Positions 36,299-44,639 are shown, counted from the first letter of the stretch. The stretch is 64,000 bases of DNA from Chitinophaga sp. CF418 (GCF_900142925.1 NZ_FRCN01000009.1:1-64000), one strand, 5' to 3'. The notes: a model not told the origin generated them from the letters alone. Numbers and translations are program-made.

Positions 36299-36301
36299 GC
36301 T

Positions 36302-36979
36302 CTATCGTGATAATTGGATTTGATTAGATATGTTGGCTTTGCCACTCACCAGGTCTGATACCGGAAGACGTTGCATAATAGCCAGCTGATTTTTAGACAT
36401 CTTTGCCCCCTGGTTGCTATAGCTGCTGATCGTGTTTTCGAAACGTAAGATGCTGATATAGGAGGCTGTCCGGAAAACTTCTTTGTCCCGTTCCTTCAGC
36501 CTGTTAAACTGTTCTTTGACATCCGGGGAGAAGGTATAGTCCTTTGAAAACAGCGCTTCTTCCCGGTTATAGCGGTAGGAAAGGGGAATTTTAGTCTTTA
36601 TGTCCGTTTCAGCCAATAGTTCTTTGACAAGATTGTTCACATCTGCTACATTCCTGAAAGAGAAGTTGATGCTGGCAATGAAATTCGTGAAGTCGGCAGT
36701 ATGGCTTACATTGGAGATACCCCTGATGGTTTTGAGCCTTGCCGCTGCCTGTTCTATCTGGTCCTCTATTTCATTGCGGTTTGGTACCTTATAGCCATTA
36801 ATGCTGTCCATCAGCATAATTGCCCCGATCTTTGTTTTGCTCTGACTGAAATTGAGGGTCAACTTCATACTTCCACTACCGTCTTTTTTCACTGTTACAT
36901 CTTCAACGATCTCAAAACATGATGACAATAAAACGGAGATAATAAACAAGGGGATAATAAAACGCACGTTCTTGAACAT
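36302..36979 (-). CDS. Envelope lipoprotein of unknown function
   Basis: This 225-aa protein has a lipobox Cys21 (VLLSSC). The mature part begins FEIVEDVTVKKDGSGSMKLTLNFSQS, a beta-strand pattern seen in LppM-like lipoproteins. It continues with a helical middle (about 70-110) and a basic C-terminal part. No enzymatic motif is visible. It is the first gene of a two-gene unit with the secreted protein behind it. The tight coupling suggests a shared complex or pathway. Confidence 0.75.
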   Translation of the reverse strand: MFKNVRFIIPLFIISVLLSSCFEIVEDVTVKKDGSGSMKLTLNFSQSKTKIGAIMLMDSINGYKVPNRNEIEDQIEQAAARLKTIRGISNVSHTADFTNFIASINFSFRNVADVNNLVKELLAETDIKTKIPLSYRYNREEALFSKDYTFSPDVKEQFNRLKERDKEVFRTASYISILRFENTISSYSNQGAKMSKNQLAIMQRLPVSDLVSGKANISNQIQLSR

Positions 36980-37152
36980 ATGGCAAAGTTAGTTAATGCC
37001 GGGGGAATTAACATACTGGTATTTGGGTATTTTTTACGTTTTTACGGGCAGGGGGATCATTCAGTTCCCAGGATTATGGATCCATGGCTCCTCCGGAGTC
37101 TATTTGGTTTTGTTGATTATATTCGTATTTTACTATTAAATCTAACCCTACT

Positions 37153-37812
37153 ATGAAAGAAGTAACCCATCATCCCAGCATTAGTTTAAGACTATTAAAA
37201 ATACCTGCATATGCAGTATTGCTTTTCACGGCACAATCGCTGTATGCGCAGAAGAAACCACCACCTCCACTTCCCAGGAAGATCTATAAACCGGACTGCG
37301 CGCAGATAACCCATTTTTCATTTGCGTCAAGAATAAAGCATTATCCTTTTAACCTGTCTGCTCAGATCCAGATGATATCCTTTGATGGACTAGTGAAGAT
37401 TACCGACAATGGCGAATTTAGCTTCACTAAAGGAGAGGAGCAGATGAGAGATGTTGGCTTGCTTTTGGAGAGGGACAGCCCTGACACGATTAAGGCTATA
37501 CCAGTGGGAATGAAAGAGATCAGGACAATGACGCTTGCTCAGATTGACACATTGACGGATATTTTATACAATTATGGCCACACGGGAAATATCTGGACCA
37601 CGAGTAGATCAGGATGTTATATACCCCGGAATGCGATATTGTTTCGGGACAGTGATGGCAAAGTGATAGCCTTCATTGAAATATGTTTTGAATGCCAGAA
37701 TACAAGAGAAAGCAGCGACGAAATATCTCTGGGAGAGCCGTGCGAGCAGAAGCTGGACATGCTAAAAGCGCTATTCAGGCAAGTGGGGATCAAATACGGT
37801 ATTGATAAGTAG
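37153..37812 (+). CDS. Secreted hypothetical protein, Cys-rich C-terminal half
   Basis: This 219-aa protein has a signal peptide (about 1-32) followed by a Pro-rich start (KKPPPPLPRKI). The C-terminal half holds several cysteines (SGCY, EICFECQ, EPCEQK) and the segment ILFRDSDGKVIAFIEICFECQ, then ALFRQVGIKYG. I have seen this pattern in other Bacteroidota hypothetical proteins but know no function. The cysteine arrangement could make disulfides or bind metal. It is a single gene with an AT-rich upstream region. Confidence 0.65.
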   Translation: MKEVTHHPSISLRLLKIPAYAVLLFTAQSLYAQKKPPPPLPRKIYKPDCAQITHFSFASRIKHYPFNLSAQIQMISFDGLVKITDNGEFSFTKGEEQMRDVGLLLERDSPDTIKAIPVGMKEIRTMTLAQIDTLTDILYNYGHTGNIWTTSRSGCYIPRNAILFRDSDGKVIAFIEICFECQNTRESSDEISLGEPCEQKLDMLKALFRQVGIKYGIDK

Positions 37813-37815
37813 TCC

Positions 37816-37902
37816 TTACCGTTTCTTTGTTTTCTCTTTCACCATGGTAGATTCCCTGACGATCAGCTTCGTCGGCAGCAGCACCGTAGGACGTTTTTCG
37901 AC
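37816..37902 (-). pseudogene. Remnant of a LacI-family regulator C-terminus
   Basis: Minus-strand codons read VEKRPTVLLPTKLIVREST followed by a Lys-rich end and TAA. This matches the last residues of the intact LacI regulator at 43.4 kb (APTIQLPTKLIVRESTVS). Only about 28 codons remain. They lie directly behind, and in frame with, the TAA stop of the TetR gene, so everything upstream has been lost or replaced. It is a fossil left by deletion or insertion. Confidence 0.75.
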
Positions 37903-38505
37903 TTATATTTTGATCTCTTCCAGCAATATGCCAACTGTTTTAAGGATTTTGTCCAGATTGGTTTGACTGTTGGTTACTTTCGATATCATAACCCCGCCTT
38001 CGATAAGCGCGATGATCGATAACGCCATTTGTACTATATCAAAGTTCGTTTTAAATTCACCCTTTCCAATACCTGTTTGAAGTAATTCCTGCAATTCTTT
38101 TTTCCATTTATTAATAGCTTTGGCTGCCCGGTTTTTCAACAGACTGTTGGTATCATCCGCTTCGACGGAGGTATTAAGAATTGGGCATCCTCCCTGGGGT
38201 GAGCCCTTGCGGGAGAGTTGTTCGTATACCCTGACATAAGCCATTATTTTGTCATAGCAAGTAGTCGCCTCTGCTACTTTTTTATAGATCTGATTGAAAA
38301 CCTTATCGTAATTATAATCAAACGCCGCAAGTGCGATCTCCTCCTTGTTAGAAAAATTGCAGTAGATGCCTCCTTTGGTCAGGCCGGAGGCCTCAGTAAG
38401 ATCGGACAAAGACGTGCCGGCATACCCTCTGATATTAAAGATAACTGAAGTGGTTTCAACAATATGCTGACGTGTCCGATCTGCTTTAGAAAGTTTATTT
38501 TCCAT
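37903..38505 (-). CDS. TetR/AcrR-family transcriptional repressor
   Basis: This 200-aa repressor has an N-terminal helix-turn-helix (about 10-56: TRQHIVETTSVIFNIRGYAGTSLSDLTEASGLTKGGIYCNFSNKEE). Its C-terminal ligand domain contains QGGCPILNTSVEADD (about 103-117), also found in the other TetR protein of the window. It is divergent from the NmrA-like reductase; palindromes ATACC-AAAA-GGTAT and ATACCGATCGGTAT lie between them. It probably represses itself and the reductase until an unknown compound binds. Confidence 0.92.
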   Translation of the reverse strand: MENKLSKADRTRQHIVETTSVIFNIRGYAGTSLSDLTEASGLTKGGIYCNFSNKEEIALAAFDYNYDKVFNQIYKKVAEATTCYDKIMAYVRVYEQLSRKGSPQGGCPILNTSVEADDTNSLLKNRAAKAINKWKKELQELLQTGIGKGEFKTNFDIVQMALSIIALIEGGVMISKVTNSQTNLDKILKTVGILLEEIKI

Positions 38506-38931
38506 TTTACAAATATACCAAAAGGTATTAAAATACCTGAACTACACGATGGAGGAATGTGTTTTTCTTTGTTTAAGAAAAACGATATGATCCAATAAAT
38601 AAATTGTGTAATGTTGACAGAAACTGTTTGTGGTAGGGTATTTTGATGAAATGGTAATTAATATCGAGAAGTATTTGAACAGTAAATTATCTTACTGGTG
38701 GAATTATTTTTTGAAAATATTTTCCTCATAAAAAATACCGATTGGTTTTTTTATTAGATTTGTATTCTGAAAATGAGATGGATGATCGTCTCATCTAACA
38801 TGGAATAAATCGGTCATTGACAGATGGATTTATTCTGTGAATGGAACATTTAAAACCTTTTTTTTGACTGTAAATATACCGATCGGTATGTTTTCTGCAT
38901 GACGGTGTCGTGCAAATTAAATATGTATATA
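38506..38931. promoter_or_regulatory. Divergent TetR control region with three operator-like sites
   Basis: ATACCAAAAGGTAT (38515-38528) lies just upstream of the tetR start, ATACCGATTGGTTT (38735-38748) is a half-conserved site, and ATACCGATCGGTAT (38876-38889) is a perfect 14-bp palindrome near the reductase. The last overlaps a promoter with TTG at 38864-38866, a 20-bp spacer and TATGTTTT at 38887-38894, which fits the Bacteroidota -33/-7 pattern. Bound repressor would block the -7 box. The rest is AT-rich and empty. Confidence 0.75.
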
Positions 38932-39807
38932 ATGAGCCAAAAGCAAAAAATCCTGGTGACAGGAGCAACAGGTTACACTGCCGGTTATGCAATTCCGGCA
39001 TTATTGGAGAAGGGAGTAGAAGTAAGAGCATTCGTCCATAAACTCGACGAGCGTTCTGCAAAACTTGAAAAAATGGGAGTTGAAGTAGTTCAGGGCGATT
39101 TGCTGGACTTTCACGAAGTATGCCGGGCAATGAAGGGCATTACCGGTGTGTACTTTATCTATCCGATATTAACGCCCGGCATACTTATAGGAACCGCGTA
39201 TATTATTCAGGCTGCAAGAGAGGAAGGCGTAACCAGCATTGTGAACATGTCTCAGATTTCAGCAAGGCGGGAAGCAAAGAGCAATGCTGCGCAGGACCAT
39301 TGGATGGCGGAGCGTATGCTTGATCTCTCCGGATTGAAAGTAACCCATATTCGCCCCACGTTTTTTGCGGAATGGCTGATCTACAGTGATTCGATAAAGA
39401 AGCTTGACAAAGTCATCCTGCCGTTTGGTGAAGGGCGTTATGCGCCTATTGCCGCAGAAGATCAGGGAAGGGTGATTGCTGATTTGCTTGTTAAGCCTGG
39501 TGATCATGAAGGGAAAATTTATCCGCTTTTTGGTCCCGTAGAATATGACGTATTTGAGCTTGCGGAAATATTGAGTGAGGAGTTAGGCAGAAAGATTACT
39601 TATGAGCCCATCAGTATTGAGACTTACCAGACTGAGGCCGCGAAGCAGGGATATCATCCACACTTTATACAGCATATTTCAAACGTTGCGCAGGATTGCC
39701 GCAATGGTTTGTTTGCCGGAACGAATACTGCTGTAAAAGACATCACTGGCCGGGAGCCGGTGGGTGTACGCGAATTTATCAGAAAGCATAGATCATATTT
39801 TGAATGA
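38932..39807 (+). CDS. NmrA-like NAD(P)-binding reductase
   Basis: This 291-aa protein is an atypical short-chain dehydrogenase of the NmrA/HSCARG type. The Rossmann motif VTGATGYTAG is at residues 9-18, GVEVVQGDLLD at about 47-57, and MSQISARREAKSNAAQDHWMAE replaces the classical YxxxK region, as expected for this family. Members bind NAD(P)H and act as quinone or azo reductases or redox sensors. I chose ATG 38932 (MSQKQKILV); upstream in-frame starts add a non-conserved tail. It is controlled from the shared TetR operator region, so it is probably induced by a toxic or redox-active compound. Confidence 0.88.
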   Translation: MSQKQKILVTGATGYTAGYAIPALLEKGVEVRAFVHKLDERSAKLEKMGVEVVQGDLLDFHEVCRAMKGITGVYFIYPILTPGILIGTAYIIQAAREEGVTSIVNMSQISARREAKSNAAQDHWMAERMLDLSGLKVTHIRPTFFAEWLIYSDSIKKLDKVILPFGEGRYAPIAAEDQGRVIADLLVKPGDHEGKIYPLFGPVEYDVFELAEILSEELGRKITYEPISIETYQTEAAKQGYHPHFIQHISNVAQDCRNGLFAGTNTAVKDITGREPVGVREFIRKHRSYFE

Positions 39808-39831
39808 TCTGATCGGGGTTTATACAATGGC

Positions 39832-39867
39832 AAAAAAAAAGCTGCCCGTTTTATACGGGTAGCTTTT
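39832..39867. terminator. Bidirectional terminator behind the NmrA-like gene
   Basis: GCTGCCCGT (39841-39849) pairs with ACGGGTAGC (39855-39863) with one wobble. A run of nine A stands to the left and TTTT to the right, so it can stop transcripts from both convergent genes. Confidence 0.85.
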
Positions 39868-39929
39868 CGCGTTACAGTATTTTACTAATCGCGGTAGTAT
39901 GTTTCCTGCTGAAAAAATACCAGGTGTTA

Positions 39930-39960
39930 ACGGGTAAAGCGATCAAATCGCTTTACCCGT
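39930..39960. other. Perfect 14-bp hairpin between convergent genes
   Basis: ACGGGTAAAGCGAT (39930-39943) and ATCGCTTTACCCGT (39947-39960) are perfectly complementary around a CAA loop. There is no T run on either side, so it may be a transcript-end stabiliser or a protein site rather than an intrinsic terminator. Confidence 0.75.
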
Positions 39961-40015
39961 GGTCTTGAACCAGGTCAAAATATTGATGCCTGGCAGATAA
40001 AATATGCTGCTTGTA

Positions 40016-40870
40016 TCATAGCGTTCCGTTCAGAAACAGTCTTGCCTGAAGCACAAAATTCTCATGAAACTGATAATGAGAAGCGTGATTGGAATCAGGA
40101 TAGATGATCAGCTGTGCGTCGGGTAGATGCTGTTGCAGAATATAAGAATTCACTGTCGGAAAAATAATATCTTCTTTTCCGTTAACGACAAGGACCGGAT
40201 GAGCAATTTTGCCGAGATATTCATAAGAACCCTCCCGTTTTTTACCCCATTCGGAAATGGCCGCAAGCTGCGCAGGAATAACTTTGTCACTGATTGGAAG
40301 GTCGCGGTCTTCTTTTCTTGATCTGATGCGTTCCAGGAAACGCCATCCTGCTGCCTGGCTGGATGCTGTGGGGGCAAAAAAGGTATCGAGCAATAATTCA
40401 TCCGGCTGATTGTATTGCTTATCGAATAATGCCCATACCTGTGGCAGGAATGTTTCCAGTCCTTCACCACCCCTGGGACCTGAACCCACCAATATAATAC
40501 GGTTGACCAGTTCAGGATGGTCTGCAGCCACTTGCTGGGCTACAAAACTACCCATGGAAAAGCCGAACAGGTCCACTTTCTTCAGTCCAAGGCTGTCAAT
40601 AAAAGCCACTGCATCTTTGGCTATTTCAGCAGTAGTGGTGGCAGGTTCTCCTTCGGAACCGGCAATGCCACGGTTGTCAAATATGATGATCTCACGTTCT
40701 TCCGAAAGAGGATCCAGTACAGCAGGGTCCCAATTGTCCAGCGTTCCCGTAAAATGCTGAAAGAATACTAATGGCAGGTTATTCTTGTTGCCAAAGCGGC
40801 GGTATGCAAATTTTACGCCTGCAACATCCACAAACAGGGTAGGTGCAGTTAAAGTCTTGTAAGTACTCAT
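40016..40870 (-). CDS. Cytoplasmic alpha/beta hydrolase
   Basis: This 284-aa protein has no signal peptide. The HFTG oxyanion region is at 39-42, the nucleophile elbow GFSMG at 103-107 (Ser105), the acid in VVNGKEDII (Asp residue near 232) and the His in PDSNHASH near 258. The pattern fits haloperoxidase/lactonase-like esterases. It is divergent from a TetR gene with two perfect operator palindromes between them, so it is very probably under that repressor and induced by a xenobiotic or quorum-type lactone (inference). Confidence 0.9.
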   Translation of the reverse strand: MSTYKTLTAPTLFVDVAGVKFAYRRFGNKNNLPLVFFQHFTGTLDNWDPAVLDPLSEEREIIIFDNRGIAGSEGEPATTTAEIAKDAVAFIDSLGLKKVDLFGFSMGSFVAQQVAADHPELVNRIILVGSGPRGGEGLETFLPQVWALFDKQYNQPDELLLDTFFAPTASSQAAGWRFLERIRSRKEDRDLPISDKVIPAQLAAISEWGKKREGSYEYLGKIAHPVLVVNGKEDIIFPTVNSYILQQHLPDAQLIIYPDSNHASHYQFHENFVLQARLFLNGTL

Positions 40871-41049
40871 TTTATCTAACTATATTATCGTGTTTGGATT
40901 TGAGATAGTCCCTTTTAAGAACTCCTTTCTTGCTATTCTGATAGTTTTGGTCTGCCGGGATAGTTGATCAGGCTTAGCCTGGCAGAGCTGCGTATTGTTG
41001 TACGCGTTATTACTTATTGTTTACTGTATCACAGCTATGATTGACGATG

Positions 41050-41140
41050 TAAATATATAATGAACGATCGTTCATTTGTGCGGATGGGGTATTATTTTAC
41101 GTGGAAATGACAAAATGAACAATCGTTCATTCTATATTTG
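41050..41140. promoter_or_regulatory. Divergent TetR operator pair and -7 boxes
   Basis: AATGAACGATCGTTCATT (41059-41076) is a perfect 18-bp palindrome and AATGAACAATCGTTCATT (41114-41131) differs by one base. TATATTTG at 41133-41140 fits a -7 box for tetR. On the minus strand TATATTTA (41050-41057) fits a -7 box for the hydrolase. Each operator lies immediately upstream of one -7 box, a symmetric arrangement for joint repression. Confidence 0.82.
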
Positions 41141-41162
41141 TAAAGACAAAAATCGATCAGGA

Positions 41163-41759
41163 ATGAACAAAGCGGAGAAAACCAGGCAATTTATTATTGA
41201 AAAGACAGCACCACTGTTTAATACAAAAGGCGTCGCTGCCACGGCAGTTACTGACATTATGGAAGTGACGCAGATGGCAAAAGGGAGCCTTTACGTCCAT
41301 TTTCAAAATAAGGAGGAGCTGTCTTATTGTGCGGTTGACTGGAATCTGAAACAGTTCATGGATAAAATATCTGCAGAAGCAGAAAAATATACCGGTGCGA
41401 AGGAGAAATTTTTTGGTCTGCTGGACTATTTAAGTGATCCACTTAATCCGCCGGTACAAGGTGGTTGCCCCATGATGAATTTTGGTATGGAAGCGGATGA
41501 TACCAGCCCGGTGATCAGGGAGAAAGTACATCAGACTATTTGTACAGTTCAGCAGGGAATGGTGGATATCCTGGAGCAGGGAATGGCGGACGGAATATTT
41601 AACCCCAACTGGAATTACCGTGAGTTTGCCCTGAAAGCATATGCCATGATAGAAGGGGGGATATTGGTTGCCCGGGTTTCAAAAGATATTACCCAGATGA
41701 AAATGCTGGTTGACATTCTGAAACGTGAAATAGATGAACAAACCATCGTCCGGAAATAG
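41163..41759 (+). CDS. TetR/AcrR-family transcriptional repressor
   Basis: This 198-aa repressor has the helix-turn-helix at about residues 5-52 (EKTRQFIIEKTAPLFNTKGVAATAVTDIMEVTQMAKGSLYVHFQNKEE). Its ligand domain holds QGGCPMMNFGMEADDTS near 98-114, closely matching the first TetR protein. I chose ATG 41163 (MNKAEKTRQ), because longer frames run through the operator palindrome. It most likely binds the two palindromes upstream and controls itself and the divergent hydrolase. Confidence 0.92.
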   Translation: MNKAEKTRQFIIEKTAPLFNTKGVAATAVTDIMEVTQMAKGSLYVHFQNKEELSYCAVDWNLKQFMDKISAEAEKYTGAKEKFFGLLDYLSDPLNPPVQGGCPMMNFGMEADDTSPVIREKVHQTICTVQQGMVDILEQGMADGIFNPNWNYREFALKAYAMIEGGILVARVSKDITQMKMLVDILKREIDEQTIVRK

Positions 41760-41840
41760 CGTCAAAGCGCAGACATCATTATTTTAACAAGTCGTTGTAT
41801 GTGAACGGCACTTACGGTAAGAAAAAAGGACAACCAGCGT

Positions 41841-42443
41841 ATGGACAGAATTGAACGATTGAAGAACGTCATTCATCAGTTGTCTGATATGGATGAGGAG
41901 AGTTTTGCTATATCAATTCCTTACTGGCAACATCGGTCTTATAAGAAAGGGGAATTCTATAATGAGTATAAAAACGTCTGCAAATATCTCGGTTTTGTGC
42001 TCTCAGGTGTTTTTCGCGTATACAAATATCATGAGCTGTCCGGTACGGAAAGGAATATGCTTTTCTTTACCAGTGACCAGTTTATGAGTTCGTTCAAAAG
42101 TTTTTTAAGCCAGACAGGCTGTGAATATTTTACAGCATCAATGGCTGAATCGGAGATCATGTACATTCATTATGATGATCTTCAGCACCTTTATAAAACC
42201 TCACCAGCCTGGGAACGCTTCGGCAGAATATTCGCTGAGTCGGCGCTTAACGTTGTCATGAGTAATACGGAAGGTTTTCTGTTTAAAACTCCGGAAGCCA
42301 GATATGCAGAAATGCTGAAGTTACATCCTGATATTGTTCAGTCTGTGCCTTTATATCATATCGCATCCTACCTCGGCATAGAAGGTCCATCACTAAGCAG
42401 GATCCGGAAACGTATATTGCAGAAGCAGCAATCTCTGAGATGA
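41841..42443 (+). CDS. Crp/Fnr-family cyclic-nucleotide-binding-like regulator
   Basis: This 200-aa protein has a cupin/cNMP-binding-like domain (about 20-125, YKKGEFYNEYKNVCKYLGFVLSGVFRVYKY) and a C-terminal winged helix (about 160-198, PLYHIASYLGIEGPSLSRIRKRI). The phosphate-binding cassette residues of true cAMP receptors are not evident, as in most Bacteroidota Crp-like proteins, so the ligand is uncertain. It lies 81 bp after tetR and upstream of the lipoprotein hydrolase, which it may control. Confidence 0.88.
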   Translation: MDRIERLKNVIHQLSDMDEESFAISIPYWQHRSYKKGEFYNEYKNVCKYLGFVLSGVFRVYKYHELSGTERNMLFFTSDQFMSSFKSFLSQTGCEYFTASMAESEIMYIHYDDLQHLYKTSPAWERFGRIFAESALNVVMSNTEGFLFKTPEARYAEMLKLHPDIVQSVPLYHIASYLGIEGPSLSRIRKRILQKQQSLR

Positions 42444-42468
42444 TATATTGTTGTTCCGGGTACATTGT

Positions 42469-42490
42469 AATTTTAACTTCGGTTAAAATT
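42469..42490. other. 9-bp hairpin with TTCG tetraloop
   Basis: AATTTTAAC and GTTAAAATT form a perfect stem around TTCG, 26 bp after the Crp-like gene. It is A/T-rich with only a loose T-containing stretch behind it. It may act as a weak terminator or an RNA-stabilising hairpin in the leader of the next gene. Confidence 0.55.
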
Positions 42491-42546
42491 ATCCATTGTT
42501 TTCAAAGATAGTTTTGTGTTGCCTTTATAAGCAGGCAACATAAATT

Positions 42547-43359
42547 ATGAATAAAATAATGTTAATGCTGCTATTTGCAGTTAGTTACAATGTGGTACTT
42601 TCATCATGTTCAAAAGATGATGATCATGTAAGTTTATCGTCTAAAACTTATGTACTTGTACACGGGGCATGGCAGGCGCCGTATGTTTGGGATTCCGTAA
42701 AGCTGGGCCTTGAAAGGGAAGGGCATAAGGTGATCGTTGTAACATTGCCAGGTCATGCTGCTGACCAGACCGCACCTCAAAATTTAACTATTGATGTTTA
42801 CAGGGATAAGGTCATTGATGCATTGTCGAAAGTAAATGGTAAAGCTATTCTCGTAGGCCATAGTCTGGGGGGTGTTGTTATTTCAGCTGTGGCTGAACAG
42901 GTGCCCTCAAAAATTGAAAAATTGGTTTACATAGGTGCTTTCCTGCCCGCTAGTGGCCAATCTTTGTTAGATATTGCACAAACAGATGCCGGTTCACAGC
43001 TAGGCAAATCACTGTTGCCTTCATCTGATCAACTGACGCTCGATGTCGTACATGAAAACATTGTTGATATCTTTATCCAGGACGGTTCAGAAGAAGTGAA
43101 ACAACGCTTACTGAGCAATTACAGGGTTGAGCCGGCAATACCTTTTACGAATAAGGTAATACTTACTGATGCAAAGTATGGCTCAGTTCCTAAAGTATAT
43201 ATAAAGACCTTACAGGACCATGTAATATCACCTGCTTTGCAGGACCATATGGCCGCTGCAGCTGGTATTAAATCCCTTTATCAGCTTAATACCAGCCATT
43301 CTCCGTTTTTATCAAAACCGGATTCAGTAACCGTACTATTAACAAAGATCGCACAGTAA
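42547..43359 (+). CDS. Alpha/beta hydrolase lipoprotein (EstC/pyrethroid-hydrolase-like)
   Basis: This 270-aa lipoprotein (lipobox Cys21, VLSSC) has a short acidic linker and a fold of the MenH/hydroxynitrile-lyase-like type. HGAW is at 39-42, the nucleophile elbow GHSLGG at 104-109 (Ser106), and the catalytic His is in NTSHSPFLS near the end. The acid is likely the Asp in TLQDHVISP. Relatives are esterases acting on small esters. It is convergent with the LacI regulator, with 2 bp between stops, and follows the Crp-like gene. Confidence 0.87.
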   Translation: MNKIMLMLLFAVSYNVVLSSCSKDDDHVSLSSKTYVLVHGAWQAPYVWDSVKLGLEREGHKVIVVTLPGHAADQTAPQNLTIDVYRDKVIDALSKVNGKAILVGHSLGGVVISAVAEQVPSKIEKLVYIGAFLPASGQSLLDIAQTDAGSQLGKSLLPSSDQLTLDVVHENIVDIFIQDGSEEVKQRLLSNYRVEPAIPFTNKVILTDAKYGSVPKVYIKTLQDHVISPALQDHMAAAAGIKSLYQLNTSHSPFLSKPDSVTVLLTKIAQ

Positions 43360-43361
43360 CT

Positions 43362-44414
43362 TTATTTATTTCTCAATTTTGATGGCGATACAGTTGACTC
43401 GCGAACAATAAGTTTCGTGGGCAACTGTATCGTAGGCGCTTTCTTGATAGTATAATCATTTTTAACCTTCGCTTTTAATTCCTGCAATAGCATCTCTGCG
43501 GCAGTACGACCAATATCAGCAGTGGGCTGCGCTACTGTTGTAAGACCAGGATATACCAGCTGCGCCGAGAAGTCATTGCTGAAACCGACAATGGCAATGT
43601 CTTCAGGAATTCTTAATCCCTTTGCTTTTACTACTTCCATAGCTGCAATAGCAGTAGGATCATTGATGGCGAACAAGGCATCCGGCGGGGTGGCCAGGTC
43701 CAGGAAGTGTTTCATGTAGATCTTCACCTTTTCTGTGGTCAGGTCGTATGACAATACAAGATCAGGATTGTAAGGGATGTCATGTTTCTTCAATGCATCA
43801 AGGTAACCCTGTCTGCGCAAACGCGTATTTACCAGTGATTCCGGCCCTGCCAGATGAGCGATGCGCTTACGCCCTATGGCAATAAGGTGTTCCACTGCCT
43901 GGAAGGCAGCTTCATAATCGTTGACCACCACATTCGGTACATTCATATCGTCTGGTACACGGTTGAAGAACACCAGTGGCACGCCTCTCCGCTGCGCCAG
44001 CGTAAAGTGATCGAAATTACGCGTCTCTTTTGTATGCGATACAATGATACCATCCACACGATAAGACAGCAACAGCTTCATATTGGATACTTCTGATTCA
44101 TAGGATTCATTCTGCTGACAGATCACCACATTGTAACCCGCCGCCTGCATCACATCCTGCACGCCTACAATAACAGATGGGAAATACGTAGACATAAACT
44201 CAGGCACCATGATACCGATGGTATTGGTGGTGTGTTTGCTGAAGCCCAGCGCCAGCGAGTTACGCTGGTATTCCATGGAACTGGCCAGTTCAAGCACCGC
44301 CTTGCGGGTGGGCTCCTTTACGTTGGGATGACCCGTGAGCGCCCGGGAAACCGTGGATTTGGAGATGTTCAATTGACGCGCGATATCTATAATGGTCGTG
44401 TACTTCGACTTCAT
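43362..44414 (-). CDS. LacI-family transcriptional regulator of the adjacent glycan locus
   Basis: This 350-aa regulator has an N-terminal LacI helix-turn-helix and hinge (about 6-62, TIIDIARQLNISKSTVSRAL). Its periplasmic-binding-protein-like ligand domain (about 63-340) contains GIMVPEFMSTYFPSVIVGVQD and AIVGFSNDF. The conserved C-terminus is LPTKLIVREST. It is divergent from the SusC operon and two operator-like palindromes lie between. It should sense a sugar released or imported by that operon, which distinguishes this locus from the two sigma-controlled ones. Confidence 0.93.
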   Translation of the reverse strand: MKSKYTTIIDIARQLNISKSTVSRALTGHPNVKEPTRKAVLELASSMEYQRNSLALGFSKHTTNTIGIMVPEFMSTYFPSVIVGVQDVMQAAGYNVVICQQNESYESEVSNMKLLLSYRVDGIIVSHTKETRNFDHFTLAQRRGVPLVFFNRVPDDMNVPNVVVNDYEAAFQAVEHLIAIGRKRIAHLAGPESLVNTRLRRQGYLDALKKHDIPYNPDLVLSYDLTTEKVKIYMKHFLDLATPPDALFAINDPTAIAAMEVVKAKGLRIPEDIAIVGFSNDFSAQLVYPGLTTVAQPTADIGRTAAEMLLQELKAKVKNDYTIKKAPTIQLPTKLIVRESTVSPSKLRNK

Positions 44415-44453
44415 ACGTGGACGATTTTAGTGAACGGGGATATAAAAATAAGC

Positions 44454-44488
44454 TTTTGGGAACTATCCCAAAAAATTGGAACCGTTCC
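44454..44488. promoter_or_regulatory. Two candidate LacI operators
   Basis: TTGGGAACTATCCCAA (44456-44471) is an inverted repeat around ACTA, extended by T/A to 20 bp. GGAACCGTTCC (44478-44488) is a second palindrome sharing the GGAAC/TTCC theme. They lie 40-75 bp upstream of the LacI start and about 150-185 bp upstream of SusC. They suit autoregulation and control of the operon, but no clear -33/-7 pair was found. Confidence 0.6.
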
Positions 44489-44639
44489 CATCAAAAAAAC
44501 TCCTGAAAATATTTTGATCCATCAAATTGTTTGTGAAAATTTGAACCATCTTAATTCCATGTTACGTAGAAAATGCCGGTAAATACAGCATTCTGGTACT
44601 ATTCATTTTATGCCGGCTTAACAACCTAGAACCACAGTT

